DNA from: an uncultured Lachnoanaerobaculum sp.
GTDB taxonomy: Bacteria > Bacillota > Clostridia > Lachnospirales > Lachnospiraceae
Length of the DNA: 64,000 nt
Reading direction: 5' to 3'
NCBI GenBank assembly: GCA_946999385.1
Contig: CAMQCZ010000007.1
Span: forward strand, 5,279 to 69,278
Shown here: in pieces, positions 15,599 to 25,037 of the stretch
Position numbering within the stretch: the stretch's first letter is position 1
Layout of the letters: each line of letters opens with the position of its first letter
Made by a program: the position numbers and the translations under genes
Notes under the pieces: model-generated
What the model saw: only the letters and a program-made list of their open reading frames with translations
Told to the model about the DNA's origin: nothing
The model's database searches: none

Positions 15599-17536
15599 AT
15601 GATAGAAAAAATGACGTTTCTTAGTATAACCGGTCTAAAAGATGATCTTGACCATGTTATTGAGAAACACATTTCCAAATTTGATATTCAGTTGGAAAAC
15701 ACCTTATTAGAGCTAAAAAATGTAAAGGGACTTCTGCCATATGTTGAAAGTAATCCTTACAAAGACAGCTTTGCTCTGGCTAAGGAGCTTATGAAGCTTA
15801 TGAATATCAAAGAAAATGAGTTAAGCTCTAAAGTAGTAGATACCGTCTCTATTGCTGAAGCTACTGATTTTATAAATAAATTAAATAATGAATTTTCGGA
15901 AATCCTGTCTAAAAAAGAGGAAATCTGTAAAAATCAAGAAGAATATGAAACAAAATTGCATAATGTACAAAAATATATAGGATTAAATTATGATTTGTCA
16001 AAAATATTACATTTTCAGCATATAAGATTCAGATTCGGACGTATGCACAAAGAATATTACGAAAAATTTATGGCTTTTGTTTATTATGATACTGATTCAA
16101 TATTTTACAAATGTCAGGAAGAGGGAGAATATATTTGGGCAGTTTATTTTGTTCCTGAGGTTATACATGAAAAGGTAGATGCTATATATACATCTATGCA
16201 CTTTGAACGTTTCTTTTTACCTGACGGATATGAGGGTACTCCGGAAGGAGCTGTTAATATTCTAAATGAAGAAATAGAAAATTGTAAAAAATCTATTTCA
16301 GACTTGGATGAAAAATTGCAAAATATTATTTCATCTAAAAAAATAGAATTTAACCTATACTTTGAAAAATTACGACAATATAATGCTAATTTTGATATAA
16401 GAAAGTTGGCGGCTGTAACAAAAAATACTCAAAGACCCTTCTATATACTATGTGGTTGGTTACCTGCAAATGAAGCAAAAAAATTCTATGCAAGTATAGA
16501 GGATGACCCTAAAACCTTTTGTATCATAGAGGATGATCATAATAATCTATATAGTAAGCCTCCTGTAAAACTTAAAAATTTTGCTATTTTCAAACCATTT
16601 GAAATGTTTGTAGATATGTATGGCTTACCTGATTATAATGAATTTGATCCTACTGCACTTATCGCCTTATTATATTCTATAATATTCGGCTTTATGTTTG
16701 GAGATGTGGGTCAAGGCTTTATCTTAGTTTTACTCGGATCTTTAATAGCTTATTATAAAAAATCAAAGCTTGCAGGAATTGTAGCACGTTGTGGTATTTT
16801 TTCAGTAATTTTCGGCTTTCTATTTGGAAGCTTCTTCGGCTTTGAGGATATTCTACCTGCACTTTGGTTACATCCATCAAAGGCAATTACTAAATTACCT
16901 ATTATAGGCAATCTGAATACAGTCTTTGTTGTAACCGTATTTCTTGGAATGTTAATCATTCTTATGACTATGATTTTAAATATAATTAATAGATTAAAAT
17001 TAAAGGATGTCGGCGAAGCATTATTTGATGCAAATGGTATTGCAGGCTTTGTCTTTTATATCTCAGCCTGTATTAGTATAGTACTTTTAATGCTCGGTAA
17101 AACTTTACCTGCTCTTTCAATTATATTAATTATGTTTATCGCACCTTTACTTATAATATTTTTCAAAGAACCTCTTATTCATCTGGTAGAAAGAAAATCA
17201 AAGCTTTTTCCTGAGGATAAGGCAATGTTTATTGTTCAGGGTATATTTGAAATGGTAGAAATATTACTAAGTTACTTTTCAAACACTATATCATTCGTGA
17301 GAATTGGAGCCTTTGCCGTCAGCCATGCCGCTATGATGGAGGTTGTACTCATGCTGGCAGGTGCCGAAAGTGGAAATATAAATTGGTTGGTTGTTGTTAT
17401 AGGTAATATTTTCGTAATGGGAATGGAAGGTCTTATAGTAGGTATTCAAGTACTGAGACTTCAATATTATGAACTTTTTTCAAGATTTTACCGTGGAGGC
17501 GGTAGAGCATTTGTACCTTATGGTAAAAATTTATAA
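15599..17536 (+). CDS. ntpI: V-type ATPase subunit I (a)
   Basis: 645 residues, the stator subunit that forms the ion half-channels. The N-terminal half (about 1-350) is soluble with two coiled-coil arms. The C-terminal half has seven to eight membrane helices beginning at IALLYSIIFGFMFGDVGQG, a hallmark of the family. The essential-arginine helix appears as SNTISFVRIGAFAVSHAAMM. It has a GGAGG site before the ATG and ends RGGGRAFVPYG as most family members do. Confidence 0.94.
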   Translation: MIEKMTFLSITGLKDDLDHVIEKHISKFDIQLENTLLELKNVKGLLPYVESNPYKDSFALAKELMKLMNIKENELSSKVVDTVSIAEATDFINKLNNEFSEILSKKEEICKNQEEYETKLHNVQKYIGLNYDLSKILHFQHIRFRFGRMHKEYYEKFMAFVYYDTDSIFYKCQEEGEYIWAVYFVPEVIHEKVDAIYTSMHFERFFLPDGYEGTPEGAVNILNEEIENCKKSISDLDEKLQNIISSKKIEFNLYFEKLRQYNANFDIRKLAAVTKNTQRPFYILCGWLPANEAKKFYASIEDDPKTFCIIEDDHNNLYSKPPVKLKNFAIFKPFEMFVDMYGLPDYNEFDPTALIALLYSIIFGFMFGDVGQGFILVLLGSLIAYYKKSKLAGIVARCGIFSVIFGFLFGSFFGFEDILPALWLHPSKAITKLPIIGNLNTVFVVTVFLGMLIILMTMILNIINRLKLKDVGEALFDANGIAGFVFYISACISIVLLMLGKTLPALSIILIMFIAPLLIIFFKEPLIHLVERKSKLFPEDKAMFIVQGIFEMVEILLSYFSNTISFVRIGAFAVSHAAMMEVVLMLAGAESGNINWLVVVIGNIFVMGMEGLIVGIQVLRLQYYELFSRFYRGGGRAFVPYGKNL

Positions 17537-17556
17537 ATATTTAAAAGGAGAAAATT

Positions 17557-17985
17557 ATGAATCTTTTAGTTAATTTAACTTTAATCTTAGCACTTATTTT
17601 AAGTATAGTTGTTCCATTTGTTGCTTTTTCTATAGGAAAAAAGAGCCAAGGTAAATATAAAGCTGCTCTTGCAACAAATTTAGTTCTTTTCTTTGGAATT
17701 ATAATCTTTTCAACTTTATTCTTTGCAGGAAATTCCTTTGCGGCACAAAGTGCTGAAGCGGCAGCTTCATCTGCTACCGGTCTTGCTTATGTAGCTGCAG
17801 GTCTTTCAATAGGTCTTGCATGTATCGGTGGCGGTATAGCAGTTAGTGCGGCGGCAAGTGCGGCATTAGGTGCAATAAGTGAGGATCCCGGCATACTTGG
17901 TAAATCTCTTATATTTGTAGGTCTTGCAGAGGGTGTTTGCTTATACGGACTTATCATAGCATTTATGATACTTGGTAAATTATAA
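17557..17985 (+). CDS. ntpK: V-type ATPase proteolipid subunit K (c)
   Basis: 142 residues, four membrane helices (about 3-25, 38-60, 74-104 and 115-140). The second pair is a standard proteolipid hairpin: a Gly/Ala-rich helix (GLACIGGGIAVSAAASAALG) and the ion-binding Glu in VGLAEGVCLYGL. The first pair lacks the Gly repeat and the carboxylate, so one ion site per polypeptide is expected. The Gln of known sodium-type rings is not obvious in the Gly-rich helix, so I cannot call the ion. Confidence 0.92.
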   Translation: MNLLVNLTLILALILSIVVPFVAFSIGKKSQGKYKAALATNLVLFFGIIIFSTLFFAGNSFAAQSAEAAASSATGLAYVAAGLSIGLACIGGGIAVSAAASAALGAISEDPGILGKSLIFVGLAEGVCLYGLIIAFMILGKL

Positions 17986-17995
17986 AGGTGATTTT

Positions 17996-18304
17996 ATGAA
18001 AATGTATCTAATAAGTGATAATATAGATACTTTAACCGGTATGCGACTGGCAGGAATTGAAGGTGTTGTTGTACATACAAAAGAAGACCTACATAAAGCA
18101 CTTTCTTTTGCAATTTCAGATAAAAATATAGGCATAGTATTATTGACTGAAAAATTTTCAAGCTTATATCCCGAGCTTGTAAATTCATTTAAGCTTGAAT
18201 ATAAATTGCCACTATTTATTGATGTCCCTGATAGACATGGTACAGGTAGAAAGCCTAATTTTATAACTGATTATGTCAACGAAGCTATTGGTTTAAAACT
18301 ATAA
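17996..18304 (+). CDS. ntpG: V-type ATPase subunit F
   Basis: 102 residues, a small Rossmann-like rotor subunit that binds subunit D. The family pattern is clear: MYLISDNIDTLTGMRLAGIEG, then IGIVLLTEKF and PLFIDVPDRHGTG. The start is the ATG at 17996 behind AAAGGTG. A TTG at 17972 falls inside the end of subunit K and is not needed. Confidence 0.9.
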   Translation: MKMYLISDNIDTLTGMRLAGIEGVVVHTKEDLHKALSFAISDKNIGIVLLTEKFSSLYPELVNSFKLEYKLPLFIDVPDRHGTGRKPNFITDYVNEAIGLKL

Positions 18305-18317
18305 AGGTAGGTAGATA

Positions 18318-18908
18318 ATGACAAGCGAAGAAAAATTACAACATTTTAATGAACTTTGCATAAATGACGCCAAAAAACGTTATGATAAGATTATTGCTGA
18401 ATACAAGGAAGCACTTGAAAAAACCTTTTCCGAACACAAAGAAGATGAAGAACGTCGTAATAATATGCAAATAAAATTAGAAACTGAACAAATTCATAGA
18501 AATCTTAACAAAGAGCTTTCTATAGAAGAATTAAAAATCAAAAAAATGGTAAGTGATAAAAGAAATGAGGTCGTATCTAAAATTTTCATCGAACTACAAA
18601 ATAAGCTTGAAGAATTTATGACCTCTGATGAATATCCAAAATTACTTGATTTACAAATAAAGAAAGCAATAAAATTTGCAGGAAATGATGAGCTTGATAT
18701 ATATATAGACCCTAGTGATTCTCATCTGATTCATAAATTATCATTAGATAATAATATAAGTCTGTTAGAAAGCAAATATTCATTTATGGGTGGAACAAGA
18801 GCTGTTATTCCTGCCAGAAACTTACTTATTGACAACTCCTTTGAGAAAAAAATAAGTGATGCAAAGGAAGCTTTCCATATCAGCTTAGGAGGTGCAGGCC
18901 TTGAATAA
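18318..18908 (+). CDS. ntpE: V-type ATPase subunit E
   Basis: 196 residues. The N-terminal half is a long charged helix that forms the peripheral stalk with subunit H/G; the C-terminal half is the globular head that caps A/B (DLQIKKAIKFAGNDELDIYI and SFMGGTRAVIPARNLLIDNSFE). The last eight bases overlap the start of subunit A, so they are probably translationally coupled. Confidence 0.88.
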   Translation: MTSEEKLQHFNELCINDAKKRYDKIIAEYKEALEKTFSEHKEDEERRNNMQIKLETEQIHRNLNKELSIEELKIKKMVSDKRNEVVSKIFIELQNKLEEFMTSDEYPKLLDLQIKKAIKFAGNDELDIYIDPSDSHLIHKLSLDNNISLLESKYSFMGGTRAVIPARNLLIDNSFEKKISDAKEAFHISLGGAGLE

Positions 18909-20664
18909 TATAGCTACAATTTTTTCAATAAACGGTCCCGTTATTAAAACTGAAGCGTCTAACTTTGCTATGAATGAGATGGTATATGTTAGTGAAAAAA
19001 ATTTGGTCGGTGAAGTTATTGCACTTACAAATAATGAAAGTATAATTCAGGTGTACGAAGAAACCTCTGGATTAAGACCCGGTGATAAGGTTTATGGTAC
19101 CGGATCTCCTGTTAGTGTAACTCTTGCACCGGGAATTTTAAATAATATTTTTGACGGTATTGAAAGACCGCTTACACAAATAGCCAAAAATTCAGGTATC
19201 TACATAGATAGAGGTATAAATGTATCTTCCTTGGATACAAACAAGCTTTGGAAAACACATATGCTTGTTAAAAATGGAGATTTTGTTTCAGGAGGAACTA
19301 TAATAGCTGAAGTTCCTGAAACTCCTGCTATTACTCATAAGGTAATGATACCTCCAAGACTTTCAGGCTATGTTGCCAAGCTTGTTGATGATGGCGAATA
19401 TACAATTAATGATACTCTTTTAACCTTACAATTAAGTGACGGTACAGAGCTTCCTATAACCATGACACAGCATTGGCCTATAAGAGTTGCAAGACCTATA
19501 GCAAAAAGATTTCCTGCATCAAAGCCTTTAATAACAGGACAAAGAATATTGGATACCTTATTCCCTCTTGCTAAAGGTGGTACAGCCGCAGTTCCCGGTG
19601 GCTTCGGAACGGGAAAAACAATGACACAGCATCAAATTGCAAAATGGTCTGATGCAAATATAATTATTTATATAGGCTGTGGTGAAAGAGGTAACGAAAT
19701 GACTCAAGTCTTAGAGGAATTTTCTAAGCTTATTGATCCGAAAACCGGTAATCCTCTAATGGATAGAACTACACTTATAGCAAATACATCAAATATGCCT
19801 GTAGCTGCCAGAGAGGCAAGCCTTTATGCAGGACTTACACTGGCCGAATATTATAGAGATATGGGCTATGATGTAGCCATTATGGCTGACTCAACTTCAA
19901 GATGGGCTGAAGCACTAAGAGAACTGTCAGGTCGTCTGGAAGAGATGCCTGCCGAAGAAGGCTTTCCTGCTTATCTGGCATCAAAGCTATCAGCTTTTTA
20001 TGAAAGAGCCGGACTTATGCAAAATTTAAACGGTACTGACGGTTCAGTTTCTATAATTGGTGCAGTTTCTCCTCAAGGTGGAGATTTCTCAGAACCTGTT
20101 ACTCAAAATACAAAGCGTTTTGTAAGATGCTTTTGGGGGCTGGATAAAAGACTGGCTTATTCAAGACATTTCCCTGCTATACAGTGGCTTGATTCTTACT
20201 CAGAATATCTCTCAGATTTATCTGCATGGTATAATGATAATGTAAATCCAAAGTTTGTAGATTATAGAAACAGACTTGTATATTTATTAAATAAAGAAGC
20301 CTCATTGATGGAGATAGTAAAGCTTATAGGTGCAGATGTCTTACCTGACGAACAAAAATTAATTCTTGATATTTCAAAGGTTATAAGAGTAGGCTTTTTA
20401 CAACAAAATGCTTTCCATAAGGACGATACCTGTGTACCTCTTATAAAGCAATTTAAGATGATGGATTTAATACTATATTTATATAAGAAATCACGTTCAT
20501 TGGTAGGTATGGGTATGCCTATGTCAATTTTAAAGGATTATCCTATTTGGGATAAGTTAATATCTATGAAATATGATATAGCAAATGATGAATTGGAAAA
20601 ATTTGATGAATATAAGCTGGAAATTGATAAATTTTATGATGCAGTAATAGAAAGAAATGCTTAA
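18901..20664 (+). CDS. ntpA: V-type ATPase catalytic subunit A
   Basis: Catalytic subunit, 587 residues. The P-loop is GGFGTGKTMTQH (the family usually has GPFGSGKT), followed by IGCGERGNEMTQVL with the catalytic Glu and MADSTSRWAEALRE. The bulge domain of A subunits (about residues 110-200) is present. The start is a TTG at 18901, eight bases after a perfect AGGAGG. A GTG at 18892 overlaps the ribosome site. Confidence 0.95.
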   Translation: MNNIATIFSINGPVIKTEASNFAMNEMVYVSEKNLVGEVIALTNNESIIQVYEETSGLRPGDKVYGTGSPVSVTLAPGILNNIFDGIERPLTQIAKNSGIYIDRGINVSSLDTNKLWKTHMLVKNGDFVSGGTIIAEVPETPAITHKVMIPPRLSGYVAKLVDDGEYTINDTLLTLQLSDGTELPITMTQHWPIRVARPIAKRFPASKPLITGQRILDTLFPLAKGGTAAVPGGFGTGKTMTQHQIAKWSDANIIIYIGCGERGNEMTQVLEEFSKLIDPKTGNPLMDRTTLIANTSNMPVAAREASLYAGLTLAEYYRDMGYDVAIMADSTSRWAEALRELSGRLEEMPAEEGFPAYLASKLSAFYERAGLMQNLNGTDGSVSIIGAVSPQGGDFSEPVTQNTKRFVRCFWGLDKRLAYSRHFPAIQWLDSYSEYLSDLSAWYNDNVNPKFVDYRNRLVYLLNKEASLMEIVKLIGADVLPDEQKLILDISKVIRVGFLQQNAFHKDDTCVPLIKQFKMMDLILYLYKKSRSLVGMGMPMSILKDYPIWDKLISMKYDIANDELEKFDEYKLEIDKFYDAVIERNA

Positions 20665-20675
20665 GGAGGTTTATT

Positions 20676-22115
20676 ATGTCAGTTGAATATTTAGGACTTA
20701 GTTCAATAAATGGACCTTTAGTAATTCTTGAAGGTGTAAAAAATGCTACATTTGATGAAATAGTTGAAATAACTGTAAATAATAATGAAAAACGTCTTGG
20801 ACGTATTATAGAAATTAATAATGATAAAGTAGTAATACAAATTTTTGAAGGAACCTCCGGTATGTCTATTCACAATACTCATACAAGACTAACAGGACAA
20901 GCTATGACCTTAGGTGTTAGTGAAGATATGCTTGGACGTACCTTTAATGGTATAGGTAAACCTATTGATGATTTAGGCCCTATAGACCCCGAAAAATTTA
21001 TTGATATAAATGGTAAGCCTCTAAATCCTGTAAGTAGAGAATATCCTAGAAATTATATAAAAACAGGTATATCCTCAATAGATGGACTTACCACCTTAAT
21101 ACGTGGTCAAAAGCTTCCTATATTTTCAGGAAATGGTTTACCACATGATGAATTGGCGGCACAGATAGTTAAGCAAGCCTCCCTAGGTGATAATAATAGT
21201 GATGAAAAATTCGCTATTATATTTGCCGCTATGGGAGTTAAGCATGATGTTGCAGATTTCTTTAGAAGAACATTTGAAGAATCAGGTGTCAGCAATCACG
21301 TAACTACCTTTATTAATCTTGCTAATGATCCGGTTGTAGAAAGATTGATAACACCTAAGGTTGCTTTAACCTTAGCTGAATATTTAGCCTTTGAAAAAGA
21401 TATGAATATACTTGTTATTCTTACTGATATGACAAGCTTTGCGGAAGCTATGAGGGAGGTATCCTCATCAAAGGGTGAAATTCCATCAAGAAAAGGTTTC
21501 CCCGGATATTTGTATTCAGAATTGGCTACCATATATGAGCGTGCCGGCATTGTACACGGCTCTAAAGGCTCTGTTACTCAGATACCTATACTTACTATGC
21601 CTAATGACGATATAACCCATCCTATTCCTGACCTTACCGGTTATATAACAGAAGGACAAATAGTTCTTGATCGTGATTTGCATGGAAAAAGCATATATCC
21701 ACCTGTTAGTATACTTCCTTCACTATCTCGTCTTATGAAGGATGGTATAGGTAAAGATTTTACCAGAATAGATCATCAGGATGTAGCTAATCAGCTTTTC
21801 TCCTGCTATGCAAAGGTTGGAGATGCAAGGGCCTTAGCTTCTGTTATTGGTGAGGATGAATTGTCTGAGGTTGATAAAAAATACTTGATTTTCGGTAATG
21901 AATTTGAAAATAAATTTATAGGACAAGGAAAAGATGAAAATAGAGGTATTCTTGAAACTCTTGATATAGCATGGAAGCTTTTAGGACTTTTACCAAAATC
22001 AGAGCTTGATAGAGTTGATACCAAAATTTTGGATGTTTATTACAAAGCCTGTAAAATTTTAGATAATGGAGATATTGTTTTAGATACTTCAAATAGCCAA
22101 AATAATACTATTTAA
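20676..22115 (+). CDS. ntpB: V-type ATPase subunit B
   Basis: Non-catalytic regulatory subunit, 479 residues. In place of a P-loop it has the family's degenerate GNGLPHDELAAQI. The arginine finger region appears as VSILPSLSRLMKDGIGKDFTRIDH, and MTSFAEAMREVSSSKGEIPSRKG is characteristic. It starts 11 bases after subunit A with an AAGGAGG site. The pair A-B is in the usual order. Confidence 0.95.
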   Translation: MSVEYLGLSSINGPLVILEGVKNATFDEIVEITVNNNEKRLGRIIEINNDKVVIQIFEGTSGMSIHNTHTRLTGQAMTLGVSEDMLGRTFNGIGKPIDDLGPIDPEKFIDINGKPLNPVSREYPRNYIKTGISSIDGLTTLIRGQKLPIFSGNGLPHDELAAQIVKQASLGDNNSDEKFAIIFAAMGVKHDVADFFRRTFEESGVSNHVTTFINLANDPVVERLITPKVALTLAEYLAFEKDMNILVILTDMTSFAEAMREVSSSKGEIPSRKGFPGYLYSELATIYERAGIVHGSKGSVTQIPILTMPNDDITHPIPDLTGYITEGQIVLDRDLHGKSIYPPVSILPSLSRLMKDGIGKDFTRIDHQDVANQLFSCYAKVGDARALASVIGEDELSEVDKKYLIFGNEFENKFIGQGKDENRGILETLDIAWKLLGLLPKSELDRVDTKILDVYYKACKILDNGDIVLDTSNSQNNTI

Positions 22116-22126
22116 GGAGGCATTGA

Positions 22127-22741
22127 ATGAATTTAAATACTTTCCCCACAAAAGGAAATCTAATATCAACAAAAAATTCTCTTGCCTTAGCAAAACAAGG
22201 CTATGGTCTTATGGATAAAAAAAGAAATATACTAATTCGTGAGCTTATGCAACTTATTGATAAGGCGAAGGAAATACAAACTGAGATAGATTCAACTTAC
22301 CGTCTTGCATATAAAAGCCTCGAACAGGCAAATATAGAGCTGGGTATAGATTATGTAAGTGAGTTGGCAAAATCAATCCCTATAGACGATGGAATTGTCA
22401 TCAAAACAAGATCTGTAATGGGTACTGAAATTCCTTTGGTACAATATAAAGAAAAGGATATAGCATTAAACTATGCATTTTATAATACAAGAGAATGCCT
22501 TGATAATGCCATATTACAATTTAAAAAAGTAAAAGACTTAACCATAAAGCTGTCAATGATAGAAAATTCAGCCTACCGCCTTGCAACTAATATAAGTAAA
22601 ACTCAAAAGCGTGCAAATGCTCTTAAAAATATTACTATTCCAAAATATGAAGCTATAAGCAGGTCTATAACAAATGCTTTAGAGGAAAAGGAAAGAGAAG
22701 AATTTACAAGACTTAAAGTAATTAAAAGAATGAGTGAGTGA
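22127..22741 (+). CDS. ntpD: V-type ATPase subunit D
   Basis: 204-residue central rotor shaft, mostly two long helices forming an antiparallel coiled coil. The family start (PTKGNLISTKNSLALAKQGY) and end (TQKRANALKNITIPKYEAIS then EEKEREEFTRLKVIK) are both clear. It completes the V-ATPase gene set. Its TGA overlaps the ATG of the next gene. Confidence 0.93.
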   Translation: MNLNTFPTKGNLISTKNSLALAKQGYGLMDKKRNILIRELMQLIDKAKEIQTEIDSTYRLAYKSLEQANIELGIDYVSELAKSIPIDDGIVIKTRSVMGTEIPLVQYKEKDIALNYAFYNTRECLDNAILQFKKVKDLTIKLSMIENSAYRLATNISKTQKRANALKNITIPKYEAISRSITNALEEKEREEFTRLKVIKRMSE

Positions 22742-23436
22742 TGAAAGTCTATAATTATTATTTATCTATATTACTTTCTCTTTTCACTATATTTTTACTG
22801 CTACTTTTATCCTTTTGGATTGTTTGCTTTAAGCTACCGAATTATTATAAAAATGAATTTGTAAAATATGATATAGCAGATAATATGAATATTAAACTTG
22901 ATGATTTAGTTGATGTCAATAAACAAATGCTTGATTATCTCTTAGATAAAAGAGAAAGTCTTGATGATATTACTGTTAATATTGACGGCTCTTACAATAT
23001 CAAATTTTTTAATGAAAAAGAAATTGCTCATATGAAGGATGTAAAAATTCTTTTTCAAAATGGTATAAAATTAATATACTTATCTATTATTTGTATAGCT
23101 ATACTCTCTTTTTTACTATTTAAAAAAAATATAAAGACGGCATTACTTTATTTTAGCAAGAGTATTATACGTACCATGTTATTTTTACTTATACTTTTAA
23201 GTATTATCTATAATTTTATTTCAAAAGACTTTACAAAGTATTTTATACTTTTCCATAAATTATTTTTTTCCAATGATTTATGGCTTTTGGATCCTAAAAC
23301 AGATAGATTAATTAATATGCTACCTGAGATGATTTTTATGGATATAACAAAAGATATTATTTTTTGTTATACAATATTCCTTACTTTATTAATTATAGCT
23401 TGTATTATTATAAAGAGATTATTCCCAAAAACATAA
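22741..23436 (+). CDS. DUF1461 / TIGR01906-type integral membrane protein
   Basis: 231 residues with four to five membrane helices (about 6-30, 112-130, 140-165 and 205-225) and an extracytoplasmic loop between the first two. Length, topology and the YYKNEF / GLDD-like loop suggest the TIGR01906 family of unknown function. The ATG at 22741 overlaps the stop of subunit D by one base. A GTG one codon earlier is possible. Being last in a V-ATPase operon hints at a membrane assembly role, but nothing in the sequence proves it. Confidence 0.6.
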   Translation: MKVYNYYLSILLSLFTIFLLLLLSFWIVCFKLPNYYKNEFVKYDIADNMNIKLDDLVDVNKQMLDYLLDKRESLDDITVNIDGSYNIKFFNEKEIAHMKDVKILFQNGIKLIYLSIICIAILSFLLFKKNIKTALLYFSKSIIRTMLFLLILLSIIYNFISKDFTKYFILFHKLFFSNDLWLLDPKTDRLINMLPEMIFMDITKDIIFCYTIFLTLLIIACIIIKRLFPKT

Positions 23437-23450
23437 AATGGGAATAGTCT
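23420..23450 (+). terminator. possible terminator of the V-ATPase operon
   Basis: TATTCCCA (23420-23427) pairs with TGGGAATA (23439-23446); the stem spans the stop codon. The T run after it is poor (GTCTCCTTTT), so efficiency is doubtful. Confidence 0.45.
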
Positions 23451-23525
23451 CCTTTTATAATATTAAGCAAAAATTATACCGAGGCTTACTCTTACAGCTT
23501 ATAAATTTTTACTATATTATTATTC

Positions 23526-23554
23526 TTTACTATAAGTAGTTTATATCTTATAAT
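23526..23554 (+). promoter_or_regulatory. promoter of the carboxypeptidase gene
   Basis: TTTACT (23526-23531), 17-base spacer, TATAAT (23549-23554), about 28 bases before the ATG. Confidence 0.65.
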
Positions 23555-23582
23555 ATTTGAAGAAAATATCTTTGGAGAATAT

Positions 23583-25019
23583 ATGAAAACATTATTAAAA
23601 TTATTTTTGAGTCTGATAATAAGCTTTATGTTAATATATAATACAAGTCTTGCGGATACTGCCTGGCCTAACAATGTAGCGTCTATAGAATCAAACTCAG
23701 CTATATTAATTGATGCCGATTCAAAAACACTGTTATATGGAAAAAATATTCATGAAAAGGCATATCCTGCAAGTATTACTAAAATACTCACTGCCTTAGT
23801 TATATTAGAAAATTGCAAGCTTGATGAAAAAATAACATTTTCACATACTGCTGTATATAATGTTGAAAAAGGCTCCTCATCTGCCGGATATGATGAGGGT
23901 GATACCTTATCTGTCAATGATGCTTTACATGCGATGCTATTAAAATCTGCAAATGAAGTTGCTAATGCTTTAGCCGAACACTGTTCAGGAAGTATAGAAG
24001 CTTTTGCAAAATTAATGAATAAAAAAGCCAAGGAGCTTGGAGCAATAGAATCTAATTTTACAAATCCCAGTGGTTTAAATGATGAAAATCATTATACTAC
24101 TGCATACGATTTTGCACTTATTTCAGCAGCCGCCTTTAAAAATCAAACACTTAAAGAAATAGCTCAAAAAAGCTATTATAAGTTGCCACCTTCAAAAGCA
24201 AATCCTGATGGCTTTATGGTATTTGTTCATCATGCTATGTTAAGAAAAAACAGCTCCAATTATTATCCTTATGCTATAGCGGGAAAGACAGGTTATACAA
24301 GCGTTGCAGGTAATACCTTAGTAACATATGCAAGCAATTCTAAATTAAATCTTGTCTGTGTTGTTTTAGGCAGCAAACAAAAGCATTATACGGATACAAG
24401 AGCCTTATTAGAATTCGGCTTCTCCAATTTTAAAAAAGTTACTCCTTCAGATGATGATATACCTTATTTACAAACAATAAAAAATTTAAATATAGTAAAT
24501 AACAAAGATAATATGACAAATCTTATCAAAAAATCGGATGATAGCATTACTTTACCTAATTTTGCAAATATAAACGATACTAAATCTAATATTTCATATG
24601 ATTTACCTAAGATTGCACCAAAAAATGCCTTGGCAAAAATTGAATATACATGGCAGGATAGAAAGGTTGGAGATATATATCTTATAAGTGATAATTTATC
24701 AGAAAAAGCATCATCAGTAAAATTAAGTGATAATACTACAGATAAAAAATCCTTCAGACTAATACTAAAGAAATTTTTTACTAATTTATATACTATAATC
24801 GTACTTAGCCTTATATTTATAATATCCTTAATATTTATACTTTTATATATACTTAGATTAAGGAGAAGAAAAAAAAGAGCTAAATACTTGGCTTATATCA
24901 GAAAAAAAAGAAAAGGATTTGATTCCTTCACTCTGATAAATAAAATAACCAATACCAAAATTCAAAGAAAGCATACTGATTTAATGAAAAACTTTAGAAG
25001 TCGTAAAAAATTTAAATAA
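23583..25019 (+). CDS. D-alanyl-D-alanine carboxypeptidase (DacA/DacF type)
   Basis: Penicillin-binding protein of class C low molecular mass that trims peptidoglycan pentapeptides. A signal peptide covers residues 1-25. The three active-site motifs are intact: SITK with S64 and K67, SAN at 122-124 and KTG near residue 235. A membrane helix lies near 395-420. It is followed by an unusually basic tail of about 55 residues (LRRRKKRAKYLAYIRKKRKG). Typical family members end in an amphipathic anchor instead, so a true membrane helix with a cytoplasmic basic tail is unusual. Confidence 0.92.
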   Translation: MKTLLKLFLSLIISFMLIYNTSLADTAWPNNVASIESNSAILIDADSKTLLYGKNIHEKAYPASITKILTALVILENCKLDEKITFSHTAVYNVEKGSSSAGYDEGDTLSVNDALHAMLLKSANEVANALAEHCSGSIEAFAKLMNKKAKELGAIESNFTNPSGLNDENHYTTAYDFALISAAAFKNQTLKEIAQKSYYKLPPSKANPDGFMVFVHHAMLRKNSSNYYPYAIAGKTGYTSVAGNTLVTYASNSKLNLVCVVLGSKQKHYTDTRALLEFGFSNFKKVTPSDDDIPYLQTIKNLNIVNNKDNMTNLIKKSDDSITLPNFANINDTKSNISYDLPKIAPKNALAKIEYTWQDRKVGDIYLISDNLSEKASSVKLSDNTTDKKSFRLILKKFFTNLYTIIVLSLIFIISLIFILLYILRLRRRKKRAKYLAYIRKKRKGFDSFTLINKITNTKIQRKHTDLMKNFRSRKKFK

Positions 25020-25037
25020 AATATCGAAGGGAGTTAT

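Noticed and set aside
17972..17995. Longer subunit F from an upstream TTG
   Set aside because: That stretch encodes the end of subunit K and contains the ribosome site of the ATG at 17996.
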